A program made the translations under genes and the position numbers. Positions 18,921 through 27,956 of a stretch of DNA of 64,000 nucleotides are shown piece by piece (within the stretch, counting starts at the first letter, position 1; each line of letters starts with the position of its first letter). Source of the DNA: Pelagisphaera sp964404745 (GTDB lineage: Bacteria > Verrucomicrobiota > Verrucomicrobiia > Opitutales > Opitutaceae). The stretch spans positions 71,263-135,262 of the forward strand of contig CAYOLG010000010.1 of NCBI GenBank assembly GCA_964404745.1, given 5' to 3'. The notes beneath the pieces are model-generated. The model was given only the letters and a program-made list of their open reading frames with translations, ran no database searches and was not told where the DNA came from.

Positions 18921-19760
18921 TTGCTTAAAAAGCGACTCTTCAGTAAAAAGCCTTTCGCTATTCTATTGGCAGTAGCGATCTTCTGGATTCTCGTCCCTTA
19001 CATAGTTAAGACCGCCCTACGGTCGGCGTTTTACGAGTTTCAAGCCCCCATTTCAGCATCTGCCTCCTACGTTCGCGAACTGCAAAACTTCTGGGCTGCC
19101 CGTTCCAAATCGAAGAGCGAGCTTTACGAGGCAGGTAAAGACCTAGCCCATCTCAATGCCACTTACGAACTGATGATTCTGGAAAATCAGGCGATGAAAG
19201 AAGAAATCAGCCGTCTAGAATCGCTACTGGCCCTGCCATCGAGGCCTGAATACCGATATGAGATCGCTAGAGTGGTAAACCGCGATTTTACCTCTTGGTG
19301 GCATCGCCTCGAGATTCGTAAAGGCTCGCTTCACGGCATACCAATGGGAGCGCCGGTCGTATTCGCAGGAGGCGTCGTCGGCCGTATCAGCGAAGTGCAT
19401 CAATACGCCTCGACTGTCGAGCTGCTTAGCAATAGCCATCTGCGCATGGCAGTCGTCATAGAGGGAGACAATCGCCCGATGAGTTTCCGGGGAGCAGGAT
19501 TTAGACTGTTTCGATCGCCGATCGGACTTGCTCAATACGTTCCTACCGACATAGCCGTTGACCCATCCGACCCTCCCAGAATTCTAACCTCGGGCATGGG
19601 AGGCGTCTTCCCCGCAGGTCTTCACATTGGCCACTTGGTAGCCCTGCGCCCCGGATCAAGCGGAATGTTTCAAGACGGGGAAGTTAGACTAGAACCTCGG
19701 CTTTCCAATTTGACCGAAGTGGCCGTGCTGATCGCCATTGGGAAGGAAAGCCCTGAATGA
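18921..19760 (+). CDS. mreC: MreC, rod-shape-determining protein
   Basis: A 279-residue periplasmic protein with one N-terminal membrane helix (about residues 11-30), a coiled coil (about residues 50-95) and a beta-barrel domain with the MreC pattern ARVVNRDFTSWWHRLEIRKGS. MreC links MreB filaments to PBP2 and activates it. The start is a TTG at 18921; no ATG fits before the membrane segment. It begins 115 bases after mreB, and its stop overlaps the mreD start (ATGA). Confidence 0.92.
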   Translation: MLKKRLFSKKPFAILLAVAIFWILVPYIVKTALRSAFYEFQAPISASASYVRELQNFWAARSKSKSELYEAGKDLAHLNATYELMILENQAMKEEISRLESLLALPSRPEYRYEIARVVNRDFTSWWHRLEIRKGSLHGIPMGAPVVFAGGVVGRISEVHQYASTVELLSNSHLRMAVVIEGDNRPMSFRGAGFRLFRSPIGLAQYVPTDIAVDPSDPPRILTSGMGGVFPAGLHIGHLVALRPGSSGMFQDGEVRLEPRLSNLTEVAVLIAIGKESPE

Positions 19761-20293
19761 GTTTCTTTTCTCGGAACCGTTGGGCTATCGTCGCCATTTG
19801 CCACTATGGGGCACTGCTTCTGTTTTCGGAGATCAACTATCATATCGCGTATAGCGGTATCTATATTATAATTACAGGAATGCTTCTCACTTCTAGCTCC
19901 TTGATCTTAAGTCCGACGCAAGGCGCCCTTTCTCTCATTCCAATCGCTCTCTACATCGATAGCCGCATTCCCATCCCATTTGGATCGAGCCTTGTAATGC
20001 TCATCGGCTTGCATTTCGCCATCGTCCTCTTTAGGAGCCAGATCCAACGGGAAACCGATAGCCTGGCCATAGCCACAGCTATTTTCGCCAACTTGCTGGT
20101 TCATCTCGGATACTCGCTTTTCTCGCGAGTCTACATGGGAACTATCGATCTCGATCCTTTACTCATTAGCGTAAACGCCCTGTCTAGCAGCCTAGTCGTC
20201 GCCTTGCTCTACACCCTCTATGCCCAGTCCTTGGTCGACGTTCTCGGACTTCTGGGAATAAACGTAAATCAAGAGGCTCGCCGCAAACGATGA
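19757..20293 (+). CDS. mreD: MreD, rod-shape-determining membrane protein
   Basis: A 178-residue, very hydrophobic protein with about five membrane segments, the size and hydropathy expected of MreD. The identification rests mainly on position: it overlaps mreC by 4 bases and mrdA by 4 bases, and MreD sequences diverge widely. MreD is an integral partner of MreC in the elongasome. Confidence 0.85.
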   Translation: MSFFSRNRWAIVAICHYGALLLFSEINYHIAYSGIYIIITGMLLTSSSLILSPTQGALSLIPIALYIDSRIPIPFGSSLVMLIGLHFAIVLFRSQIQRETDSLAIATAIFANLLVHLGYSLFSRVYMGTIDLDPLLISVNALSSSLVVALLYTLYAQSLVDVLGLLGINVNQEARRKR

Positions 20294-22224
20294 ATCCAGA
20301 CAATACCAAGAAGTACCAATCACGACTTTGGATATTCTACGGGCTTCTGGCCATTCTGATATCCATCCTCTACGGAGGCCTCTTCTATCGACAGCTCGTT
20401 GAGTCGGAATCTCACGCAAATCGAGAGAAAATCCAAAACCAGCGGCGCATACTGACTCCTGGACCGAGGGGCAATTTGCTCGACCGCGAGGGCAGAGTCC
20501 TAGTCGCCAATCGATCTAAATTCTCAGCCGTCGTCTTTCTCTCCGATGATCTTGTTCAGAGCGCCTTCCGCAACCACTACCGTGGCCTAGTCCGCGACTA
20601 CCGAGATCGAGGCGAGGAAATCGAGAGCTATTCTCAGCTGAGGGTGCGCTCTCGGGCTATGGTCCTGCAGAGCTATCTAGCGGAAGTGAACCGGCTCATC
20701 GGGGGGCGGGAAGAGGTCGACGCCAACGACATATCGAGGCATCTGTACGTTAATCCGCTGCTACCTTACCCCCTGGTAGAGAACCTGTCAGCTTCGGAAT
20801 TCGCTGTTCTCCTCGAATCGCTACCCGTCGAATCTCCCGTTCAGGTTTATGTATCCAACATGCGTCACTACCCCTACGAAAACGCCGCTGCCCATGCCTT
20901 TGGTTACGTCGGGCAAAGTCCTCTCGAAGTCGAAAGCGACATGCCCGGAAACGAGCTGAAGACCTTCGCCACGAAAGGAACTTATGGAAGAAATGGCGTG
21001 GAAAAGCAATTCGATCAAGTTTTACAGGGAAAAACCGGTTCGGAAATCTGGGTCGTCGATCCCAGCGGGTACCAAGTCGAGCCCGTTCAGCAAACGTACC
21101 CCGAAAAAGGAGAGAGTATCACCTTGTCAATCGACATCGACCTACAGCTTGCTGCGGAATCTGGATACGATTTGTACCAGGACAAGGGCGCCCTAGTAGC
21201 TCTCGATATCAATCGCATGGAGATACTGGTCATGCTAAGCAAGCCCGACTACGACCTGAACGCCACCTCGCCCTTTATACCGAACCGCGTATTTGCCGAG
21301 ATAAGCGAGCGCAAAGCGTGGGAGAATAAAGCAATCAGAGGCCTTTATCCCCCAGGATCGCCCTTCAAGCTCATAACAGCCATAGCCGGTTTGAAAGCAG
21401 CTAAAATCGAAACGTCCACTATTTTCGAGTGCGATGGCTCCCACCAAGTAGGGGGACGCCGGTTCCCTTGCATGGGCCGCCATGGAGAGATCGACCTGAG
21501 AACGGCAATCGAGAAAAGTTGTAACGAATACTTCTACCGAGTCGGATTGGCGACTGGAGTAGACGTTTTAAGCCGGGAGGCAATTTACATGCGTCTCAAT
21601 GCCCCCACTCATGTAGATCTGCCTAATGAAACTCAAGGGATGCTCACGCCTACCCGAGAATGGAAGGAGGCCCGTATTGGCCAGCTTTGGTACCCAGGAG
21701 ATACTGCGAACATGTCCATCGGGCAGGGAGCTCTAACGGTGACTCCCCTACAAATGGCTGTGCTTGTAGCGTCCATAGCCAAGAACCAAGTCTACTCCCA
21801 CCCCACAATCTTGAAACAAAGCGCTGCCCAACTGTTGCGACGCCCTCCACCCAAACCTCTGGGCCTTCCCAAGGAAATGCATCAAGCAATCATAGAGGGA
21901 ATGGATCGCGTCGTCAGCCCTACTGGTACCGCCCGGGCAGCTATTATCGACGGAGTTTCCGTGGCCGGCAAAACCGGCACGGCTCAGATAAACAAAGCGG
22001 AAGGTAATTTAGAGCTGGCCTGGTTTGTCGGTTTCGCACCCGTGAAGGATCCGAAAATAGCTATTGCCGCAATCGTCGAAGGACAGGAGTTGAACCAGAG
22101 CTTCGGCGGAGGTCGCTACGCTGCTCCCATGGCCCGCTACGTGCTGGAAGCCTACTTTAAAAAGCATCCGGAGTACCGGGATATTCAGGGAATGGAGCCT
22201 ATAGCAAACGTCTCGCTTCCCTGA
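20290..22224 (+). CDS. mrdA: Penicillin-binding protein 2 (elongasome transpeptidase)
   Basis: A 644-residue class B PBP that cross-links peptidoglycan during elongation. One N-terminal membrane helix (about residues 13-32) is followed by the dimerisation domain (PGPRGNLLDREGRVLVANR). The transpeptidase domain has active-site Ser357 in SPFK, the S-C-N motif at 410-412 and the KTGT motif at Lys561. The gene closes the mreBCD cluster and overlaps mreD by 4 bases. Its 3' end overlaps the convergent transglutaminase gene by 26 bases. Confidence 0.95.
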   Translation: MNPDNTKKYQSRLWIFYGLLAILISILYGGLFYRQLVESESHANREKIQNQRRILTPGPRGNLLDREGRVLVANRSKFSAVVFLSDDLVQSAFRNHYRGLVRDYRDRGEEIESYSQLRVRSRAMVLQSYLAEVNRLIGGREEVDANDISRHLYVNPLLPYPLVENLSASEFAVLLESLPVESPVQVYVSNMRHYPYENAAAHAFGYVGQSPLEVESDMPGNELKTFATKGTYGRNGVEKQFDQVLQGKTGSEIWVVDPSGYQVEPVQQTYPEKGESITLSIDIDLQLAAESGYDLYQDKGALVALDINRMEILVMLSKPDYDLNATSPFIPNRVFAEISERKAWENKAIRGLYPPGSPFKLITAIAGLKAAKIETSTIFECDGSHQVGGRRFPCMGRHGEIDLRTAIEKSCNEYFYRVGLATGVDVLSREAIYMRLNAPTHVDLPNETQGMLTPTREWKEARIGQLWYPGDTANMSIGQGALTVTPLQMAVLVASIAKNQVYSHPTILKQSAAQLLRRPPPKPLGLPKEMHQAIIEGMDRVVSPTGTARAAIIDGVSVAGKTGTAQINKAEGNLELAWFVGFAPVKDPKIAIAAIVEGQELNQSFGGGRYAAPMARYVLEAYFKKHPEYRDIQGMEPIANVSLP

Positions 22225-24418
22225 ATACAATCCGCGGTTCTTTCCAAGATTCCTTAGGACCGAAACGCAGCCGCTGGAGTTCCGATATTACTGCTTTTCG
22301 CCGAGCAGCCAAATCTTCCCTGGTTTCTCCCGCGCTTCGCTCGCTTCTTTTCAAAAGCTTGCTCGCCTTGCGTCGAATCGGATCACCACGTTTAAATGGA
22401 GCCAAAAGCAGTTCTCGATAATTAAGAGCAAGATTTCTCTGGTAGATAAGAACCAGTACGGCGATTATGAGGGAAAGCGACGTCGTAGCGAATTTTCTCA
22501 TACTCCATGGAGCGACAATCCAGCCGTATAATTCATTTGCTCCCTTTGTCGCCCACTCTTCAGCTATCTGCAAATAAGCGAGCATGAAGTCCTTCACTTG
22601 GATGGCTGCCTCTTTCTGAGCCTGTTCGTCAAAATTGACAATCCTGCGATACCAAAGCATTCTCAAGCTATCCAGATACGCCCGCGAACCACCTTCAGCA
22701 ACTTGCGAACCCAAGGCTATGGTCTGCGGCGCAGCTGTAGGCAAACCCGATCCAGGCGTTGGATCCACGCGAAGCCAGCTCCCATGGCCATCGTTAATTT
22801 CCACCCAGGCATGAGCATCCGAGTTGCGAATCATATAGTAGTTTTCAAAGGCGTTCCAAGAACCTCCTTTAAAACCGATCGCCAATCTAGCTTGAAATCC
22901 CGCTGCCCGGGATAGCAACACAAGCGATGAGGCGAAAAATTCGCAGTGACCATCCAATCCGGCCTTCATCCAGCGGGCAATCGGATCCTCTAGCTCGGTG
23001 TCGGTCGGAAGAGCGGAGTTTAGGGAATATCCATGATTGCTGGCCAAGTATTCCGTAGCCCGGGACGCGAAATCGAGAGCGGTCATGGGCAGACCCTGAC
23101 GAATTTCGTCCACCACCCGATCGATGAATTCTCGCGAAGCCGAATCCATGGAGAGCTCCAGCAACGTTTTTGGATAATCGGACTCTTGCTTCAACTTCTT
23201 TTTCTTCGAATCCAAGTAGACGTCTTGCAAATGCCAATACGCATCAACAGCTGGAATAGTAGCCGATAAACCGATCCCCTCTAGCTGATAGGATACCATC
23301 TTCGATGGCGTTTCTTCCAAAGAAAAAGCATACTCGTATGGACCAATGGATATCTTCTCGAGATCGGAAAACGTGAGCTGCCGAAACGATCCTAGTACCG
23401 GCAGGAACTTACTCACCCCTGGCTCTAGGAAAAAGGTCCAACGGTCTCGCCTGGAATCTTGGCTGGGGGCATCGGCAAACGAGCGATCGCTCCAGAAACG
23501 AATGGCATTGTACGGAGTCACTTGGCCTTGCTCCAACATTTCCTTTAGCGCCGGAGAAACGCTAAAGCCTCCTTCCTTGTACTCATCCAAGGCTAACATG
23601 CGCCAGTACGGCATAGCCGGAACAAAGTTTCTGCCCGCCACGTCGACTCGCAGAGCCACTCGATTATCCTTTTTGATATTGGTGACTTCCCCCAATTGCA
23701 CCGACTCACTGAATCCAGTCTGCGAAGAAACGGCCCTCATTTTGAAGAGGTCTACCTTCTCGTCTAGGTCTACCCGCGGAATGAAAAGGAATGCGAGAGC
23801 GGCTAATCCTAGTAGCGACGCGAGCATCGCCGACCCGATCGCCAGGTTACGATACCGCATTCGATTCGACAAATGCATCCAACCTTTGTGATGCTTCCAA
23901 GCCTCTCGCGGATCAATTTCTTCAGATTTTCCCTGCGATTTGCTTTCCAGCAATGTTCCCGAGGTCAAAAACGCCATTGCCAGTCCTGTAAAAATCAGTA
24001 ATTGCAGCCCAATTACAAGAGAGCTTGTTAGCATGCCCGCCATAACCAATAAAAATAGGCAAAGAAGGACCAATTGCATTTCTTCACGCGGCTTTTGGTG
24101 ATTTAACCCCCGATACAAAACTAGCCAAGTGTTCAGATTTAGCAAGGCGGCAACCGTCTCCTTGGCGAAAACGTCAATCGAAACCATCGGTACGATACTA
24201 AAGGCTAGCAGCTTCCAGAGAATCGGGGGAGCGCTCACATAAAGTTTCGGAAAGGCAATGCATATCAATAGAACTGCAAAACAGATTCCTCCAGGAAGGA
24301 GCGTATGGTTTTCCAGATTGAACAGCGAACTGACGGACACCGTCGCCATGGTGGCTCCGACGAGCCACTTCACGCGAAACATGTCGTTCACACTAAGCTT
24401 TAGCGATTGCCTTGCCAT
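22199..24418 (-). CDS. TgpA-like membrane transglutaminase (DUF3488 + transglutaminase)
   Basis: A 739-residue protein. The first 210 residues hold about seven membrane segments (DUF3488-like). A periplasmic transglutaminase-like domain follows with the Cys-His-Asp triad Cys492 (GHCEFFAS), His536 (DAHAWVEI) and Asp552 (VDPTPG). One further membrane helix lies near residue 650, before a basic cytoplasmic tail. The family is found with MoxR ATPase and DUF58 proteins, exactly as here. The substrate is unknown. It overlaps the DUF58 gene by 26 bases and the mrdA 3' end on the other strand. Confidence 0.9.
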   Translation of the reverse strand: MARQSLKLSVNDMFRVKWLVGATMATVSVSSLFNLENHTLLPGGICFAVLLICIAFPKLYVSAPPILWKLLAFSIVPMVSIDVFAKETVAALLNLNTWLVLYRGLNHQKPREEMQLVLLCLFLLVMAGMLTSSLVIGLQLLIFTGLAMAFLTSGTLLESKSQGKSEEIDPREAWKHHKGWMHLSNRMRYRNLAIGSAMLASLLGLAALAFLFIPRVDLDEKVDLFKMRAVSSQTGFSESVQLGEVTNIKKDNRVALRVDVAGRNFVPAMPYWRMLALDEYKEGGFSVSPALKEMLEQGQVTPYNAIRFWSDRSFADAPSQDSRRDRWTFFLEPGVSKFLPVLGSFRQLTFSDLEKISIGPYEYAFSLEETPSKMVSYQLEGIGLSATIPAVDAYWHLQDVYLDSKKKKLKQESDYPKTLLELSMDSASREFIDRVVDEIRQGLPMTALDFASRATEYLASNHGYSLNSALPTDTELEDPIARWMKAGLDGHCEFFASSLVLLSRAAGFQARLAIGFKGGSWNAFENYYMIRNSDAHAWVEINDGHGSWLRVDPTPGSGLPTAAPQTIALGSQVAEGGSRAYLDSLRMLWYRRIVNFDEQAQKEAAIQVKDFMLAYLQIAEEWATKGANELYGWIVAPWSMRKFATTSLSLIIAVLVLIYQRNLALNYRELLLAPFKRGDPIRRKASKLLKRSERSAGETREDLAARRKAVISELQRLRFGPKESWKEPRIVFREARRLL

Positions 24419-25523
24419 TCACGTAAGCAACTACCTGAGTTCCATCTTCCTGCCTGAAGATGACCGCGTTTCCGGGGTCTTCAGACGCTCCCATTTCAGA
24501 TTCCCCATCCCACTCCAATGAAGAAATCTGATCGAAAAAAGTGCTGAGATCCGACACGCGGCTAATTTTAACTTCAGCGCCCCCCTCGATTCTGCAATAG
24601 TCCAGATCACCGGCCAAAAAGAGATCCTCGGCCAGACTGGCGACGAAGGAACACATACGCTCGAAAATCTCCTTGCTCGGCCACAAGTACTTGGAGGGGT
24701 TAACTTGCAAGGTATAGCGGGCCTGGCTTTCAGCCGCGTTTTGCTTGACCACCAGGGTACCTTGTCGGGCAGACACTTTCCAATGGATTGAACGGGGAGC
24801 ATCACCCCTGCTGTATCCACGAAGGCCAATCAACTCTCCCGTCGTACCCTTCGCCTTCGTACTCGCTCCCTGCCAGCCAAAACCCGATCCAAGATTCTTC
24901 AAGCGCCTGTATTCGATTCGAGCTGGCCAGATGCTAACTTCATTTGAGCACCCCCCAGGAACGTGCTTTTTGAGAAAGCCGAAGGGAAAAAGCGAAGTAG
25001 CCTCTAGAATACGGATTGTCGTACGGCAACGCATTGTCGGTTTATAGCGCCAAACGAGACGGGCGGAGTCTCCAGGAGCTATACTGTCCTGTACGTACAG
25101 TTCTCGAAACTCTTCCGTTTTCTCGCTTTCCAGCTCGAATTGCAGACTGAATAAAGGGAATCGTTGTCGCGCGTTTTCAACGACAACAGCGATTTCCCCC
25201 TCCTCCCCCACGCGAAACGTCGGACCCGTCTCTAGCCTCCATCGGGCCGATATGATATTCGACCAACAGAAAATACCGCTCATCACAATCGTCGCAATCA
25301 GCAATGACAAGGCGATGAACAGGATATTGTTTTCCGTGTTATATGCAGCCAAGCCCAGACAAAGGCCTACCAGAATAAGCATCATCCCCGAGGCCGTTGG
25401 GAGCACCTTCTCGCCCTTTGGTGGAACGAAAAGCTCCACTACTCGACGTGAAAAAGGCTTTGGTTTCCTTGTCGAGGCCGGACCTCTCCAATCGAACTGG
25501 TCTTTTGAGACGATGAGAGCCAT
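24393..25523 (-). CDS. DUF58 domain protein
   Basis: A 376-residue protein with two membrane helices near residues 45-85. A DUF58 region follows with the signature LRGYSRGDAPRSIHWKVSARQGTLVVKQ at about residues 230-258. DUF58 proteins are von Willebrand A-like partners of MoxR AAA+ ATPases, and the trio MoxR, DUF58 and transglutaminase is a common conserved unit. It follows moxR by 15 bases and overlaps the next gene, so the three are one operon. Its molecular function is not established. Confidence 0.9.
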   Translation of the reverse strand: MALIVSKDQFDWRGPASTRKPKPFSRRVVELFVPPKGEKVLPTASGMMLILVGLCLGLAAYNTENNILFIALSLLIATIVMSGIFCWSNIISARWRLETGPTFRVGEEGEIAVVVENARQRFPLFSLQFELESEKTEEFRELYVQDSIAPGDSARLVWRYKPTMRCRTTIRILEATSLFPFGFLKKHVPGGCSNEVSIWPARIEYRRLKNLGSGFGWQGASTKAKGTTGELIGLRGYSRGDAPRSIHWKVSARQGTLVVKQNAAESQARYTLQVNPSKYLWPSKEIFERMCSFVASLAEDLFLAGDLDYCRIEGGAEVKISRVSDLSTFFDQISSLEWDGESEMGASEDPGNAVIFRQEDGTQVVAYVNGKAIAKA

Positions 25524-25538
25524 GAAACCCGGCCCTAC

Positions 25539-26522
25539 CTACTTTGGCTGTGGAACTATCGCCAAGATTCTGGATACAATTCCCTCCACCAAGCGACGCT
25601 CCTCGATGGCATCGGAAGAAGGTCTACGAAGATTCAAACGGTGACTCAATGTCGCGGGCGACACCGACTCAACGTCCTCTGGAAGCACAAAATCGCGACC
25701 CAAGTAGAGGGCCCTGGCTTGGGATGCTGTTTTCAATGCCAAGCAGCCCCTCACGCTGATGCCCGCCTTGAATTCAGTTTCGGTTCGGGTCGCCGTTACA
25801 ATCCCGAGAATGTATTCGAGTACGCTATGCTCTACGTAAACGCTACCTACGGTATCGCGAACGCTGATTATGTCCTCGCGGCTGACTGGATCCCCGAATT
25901 CGAGATCGTTGTACCCCGAGTTTTCGCTCGAGAGAATCTGCAATTCGTTATCATGACTCGGATAGCCCATTTGCAGACGCATGAGAAATCGGTCCATCTG
26001 GCTCTCCGGCAGCGGAAACGTGCCTTCGTAATCAACCGGGTTTTGAGTCGCCAACACGATGAATGGATCGCCAACCGAATAGGTCACCCCATCGATGGAC
26101 ACGCGTCCATGGTCCATAACCTCGAGCAGACTGGATTGCGTCTTCGGTGTAGCCCGGTTAATCTCATCTGCGAGCACGATGTTGGAAAAGATTGGCCCCT
26201 TTTTGAATATGAACGACTTCTCCTTCTCATCGTAAACCGACACACCCGTCACATCAGTAGGCAACAAGTCGCTCGTAAATTGGATTCTCTTGAAGTCCGA
26301 GTGCATCGCCTTCGCCAAACAGTAAGCCAAAGTTGTCTTTCCAACTCCCGGAAGGTCTTCGATCAGGGCATGACCGCCAGCAGCCAAGCAAATGAGTATG
26401 TTGTCAATGACCTCGCCTTTGCCCTTGATTCGGCTCCCGATCAGTTGTTTCAGCCGCTGAAACACCTCACGAGATGAATTCATGACTTCGGTTGGGAGAA
26501 ATTCGCTCATTGTTTTTTCCAT
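25539..26522 (-). CDS. MoxR-family AAA+ ATPase
   Basis: A 327-residue chaperone-like AAA+ ATPase. Walker A is LPGVGKTTLA, Walker B is IVLADEINRATPKTQSSLLE, and sensor 1 lies in FIVLATQNPVDYEGTFPLPE, all typical of MoxR. Met5 could be the start instead of Met1. MoxR proteins are thought to help mature or assemble protein complexes together with vWA-domain partners. It is the first gene of the reverse-strand operon moxR-DUF58-transglutaminase. Confidence 0.93.
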   Translation of the reverse strand: MEKTMSEFLPTEVMNSSREVFQRLKQLIGSRIKGKGEVIDNILICLAAGGHALIEDLPGVGKTTLAYCLAKAMHSDFKRIQFTSDLLPTDVTGVSVYDEKEKSFIFKKGPIFSNIVLADEINRATPKTQSSLLEVMDHGRVSIDGVTYSVGDPFIVLATQNPVDYEGTFPLPESQMDRFLMRLQMGYPSHDNELQILSSENSGYNDLEFGDPVSREDIISVRDTVGSVYVEHSVLEYILGIVTATRTETEFKAGISVRGCLALKTASQARALYLGRDFVLPEDVESVSPATLSHRLNLRRPSSDAIEERRLVEGIVSRILAIVPQPK

Positions 26523-26639
26523 GCTAATCGTCGCTGACGATAATTCCGCTTGATATCGACAACCTTCTACCCATCGGCCAATTCAAAAGGGAATTTACAA
26601 TTCTGACCCATTTATCCCCCGTGCTGCTAAAATTCAGCC

Positions 26640-27332
26640 TCAATCTTGAAAGAGCTCCAGCGATACCGCGAGCGCCTCGTCCACAATTTCCTGATTTTCC
26701 TTCACCAGATACTGAAACGCCTCATAGCTAAGTTCCTGTCCTCCAAAACCATGAGCAAAATTATCTATCATACATAGCGAAGTAACCGAAATCCCACTCT
26801 CAAGCAGGAGATCGCATTCATTCGCCAGGGTCATTCCGACCACGTCGCAACCCCAATTTTGCAGAATTCTTACCTCAGCTTTAGTCTCGAATCGAGGTCC
26901 CCGGGTTTGGGCATAGGTCCTGTCTTTACTAATCTCGCGGGACAGGCGAGATTCTAGACTTTCCAGCAATTGATTGTCTATGCGCGGGGCAAATCCGCTC
27001 GGAGCATCGTCGATAAATGTGATAGGGGCGAAACTGACGTAATCCGAACAAGACACCAAGCTCCCAGGAGGCAGATCCTCTACGAGCGAGCCCACCGAAT
27101 TCAGGGACAGCGTAGCTTCGACGCCAAGCTGTTTTAGCAAGTGAACATAGCCGCGATAATTCGTCCGGTGGGGGGGTAATGGATTACGAAACCCGTGCCG
27201 GTTGACCACGACGACCCCACCAACTTGCTTGAACTCCATCTCCCCGTAGGGCGTTGACGCCAACTGTAGATCCCATTTATCGAAAATTCCGGACCGGACG
27301 ATACTGGTTCCGCTAACAATCGCCACTTTCAT
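26640..27332 (-). CDS. Purine nucleoside phosphorylase, MTAP-like
   Basis: A 230-residue enzyme of the PNP/MTAP family that splits purine nucleosides or 5'-methylthioadenosine with phosphate. The conserved landmarks are visible: phosphate-site start VAIVSGTSIV, RHGFRNPLPPHRTNYRGYV, LNSVGSL, GPRFETKAEVRIL and VVGMTLANECDLL. The start is placed at MKVAIVSG (27332) because the 12 residues before it fit no family member. It is somewhat shorter than human MTAP. Whether it acts on MTA, on MTI or on 6-oxopurines cannot be decided from sequence alone. Confidence 0.85.
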   Translation of the reverse strand: MKVAIVSGTSIVRSGIFDKWDLQLASTPYGEMEFKQVGGVVVVNRHGFRNPLPPHRTNYRGYVHLLKQLGVEATLSLNSVGSLVEDLPPGSLVSCSDYVSFAPITFIDDAPSGFAPRIDNQLLESLESRLSREISKDRTYAQTRGPRFETKAEVRILQNWGCDVVGMTLANECDLLLESGISVTSLCMIDNFAHGFGGQELSYEAFQYLVKENQEIVDEALAVSLELFQD

Positions 27333-27759
27333 GGTTCCGATGAAACGCGCTACCCGCCTGAAAATCAATCAACATCAGAACTCATGCTCCCGTAAGTCTA
27401 CACTCAGCGCTCAATAAGCGATCCTAAGTGTCGATAGGAAAGCAATCCGTCATGAATCGTTCTATCCCCTCCACAATCGCTGCAAGTCAACAAGATGCAG
27501 AGCAATGCCGCAAGTTTCTAGCCGGAAATCGATCTTGTTTCTACCGAGGATTCTGGAAAAACGCCCCCTTCAAAGGGGCCGCTAAACCAGACTCGAGCAA
27601 AATCAAGTCGAGCGAGAACTAAGCTAGCCAAGGCCCGCGTGGGCAGCGGGCTAACTTACCATTCGCGAAACCCTGGATTGGTACATGCCTGCTAGCCACC
27701 TACGCCACTCTTTTTCTATTGATTCAACTGCTTGCAGCGCTACGTTTTGCGACTCTGAC
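27333..27759. other. 427-base intergenic stretch before tRNA-Gln
   Basis: No convincing gene. A 64-codon open frame at 27428-27622 has no recognisable family, no good ribosome site and composition like spacer DNA. The stretch should hold the promoters for the phosphorylase (left) and the tRNA (right). It contains one imperfect inverted repeat, listed separately. Confidence 0.5.
27621..27657. repeat. Imperfect inverted repeat upstream of tRNA-Gln
   Basis: The left arm AAGCTAGCCAAGGCCCGC and right arm GCAGCGGGCTAACTT pair over about 13-15 positions with a bulge. No T tract follows on either strand, so it is not a good terminator. It may be a small structured repeat; its meaning is unknown. Confidence 0.35.
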
Positions 27760-27833
27760 AGCCTCGTGGTGTAATGGTAGCACTAAGGATTCTGGTTCCT
27801 TCTGTCGGGGTTCGAGTCCCTGCGAGGCTGCCA
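27760..27833 (+). tRNA. tRNA-Gln (anticodon CTG)
   Basis: A 74-base tRNA with encoded CCA. The acceptor stem AGCCTCG pairs with CGAGGCT, and the D arm is GTG...CAC. The anticodon stem AAGGA/TCCTT holds the 7-base loop TTCTGGT with anticodon CTG, which reads CAG. The T stem CGGGG/CCCTG holds the loop TTCGAGT. The discriminator base is G, as in tRNA-Gln. It is transcribed toward recF, which lies on the opposite strand. Confidence 0.95.
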
Positions 27834-27953
27834 AGCCGAGACGAGACGAGAAGCCCCTGGGTTTGACGCAGGGAGCGCCAGCGACCGGAGATGGGGCCCG
27901 CGATAGCGGGAGGACACAGTCCCGAGCGGGGCGAGCCAATCCCTGCAAGGTTG
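27813..27953 (+). repeat. Degenerate direct copy of the tRNA-Gln 3' end, flanking a GC-rich spacer
   Basis: The tRNA 3' segment TCCCTGCGAGGCTG (27817-27830) recurs in diverged form as TCCCTGCAAGGTTG at 27940-27953. Both copies follow a CGAG a few bases upstream. The roughly 110 bases between them are GC-rich with short inverted repeats (CCCTGGGTTTGACGCAGGG; CCCGCGATAGCGGG). This layout looks like a small element that duplicated a tRNA 3' end, or an old attachment-site remnant. No integrase is present. Confidence 0.45.
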
Positions 27954-27956
27954 ATT

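Noticed and set aside
27834..27940. A second tRNA gene after tRNA-Gln.
   Set aside because: Only a 3'-end-like segment is present; no acceptor, D or anticodon arm can be built.
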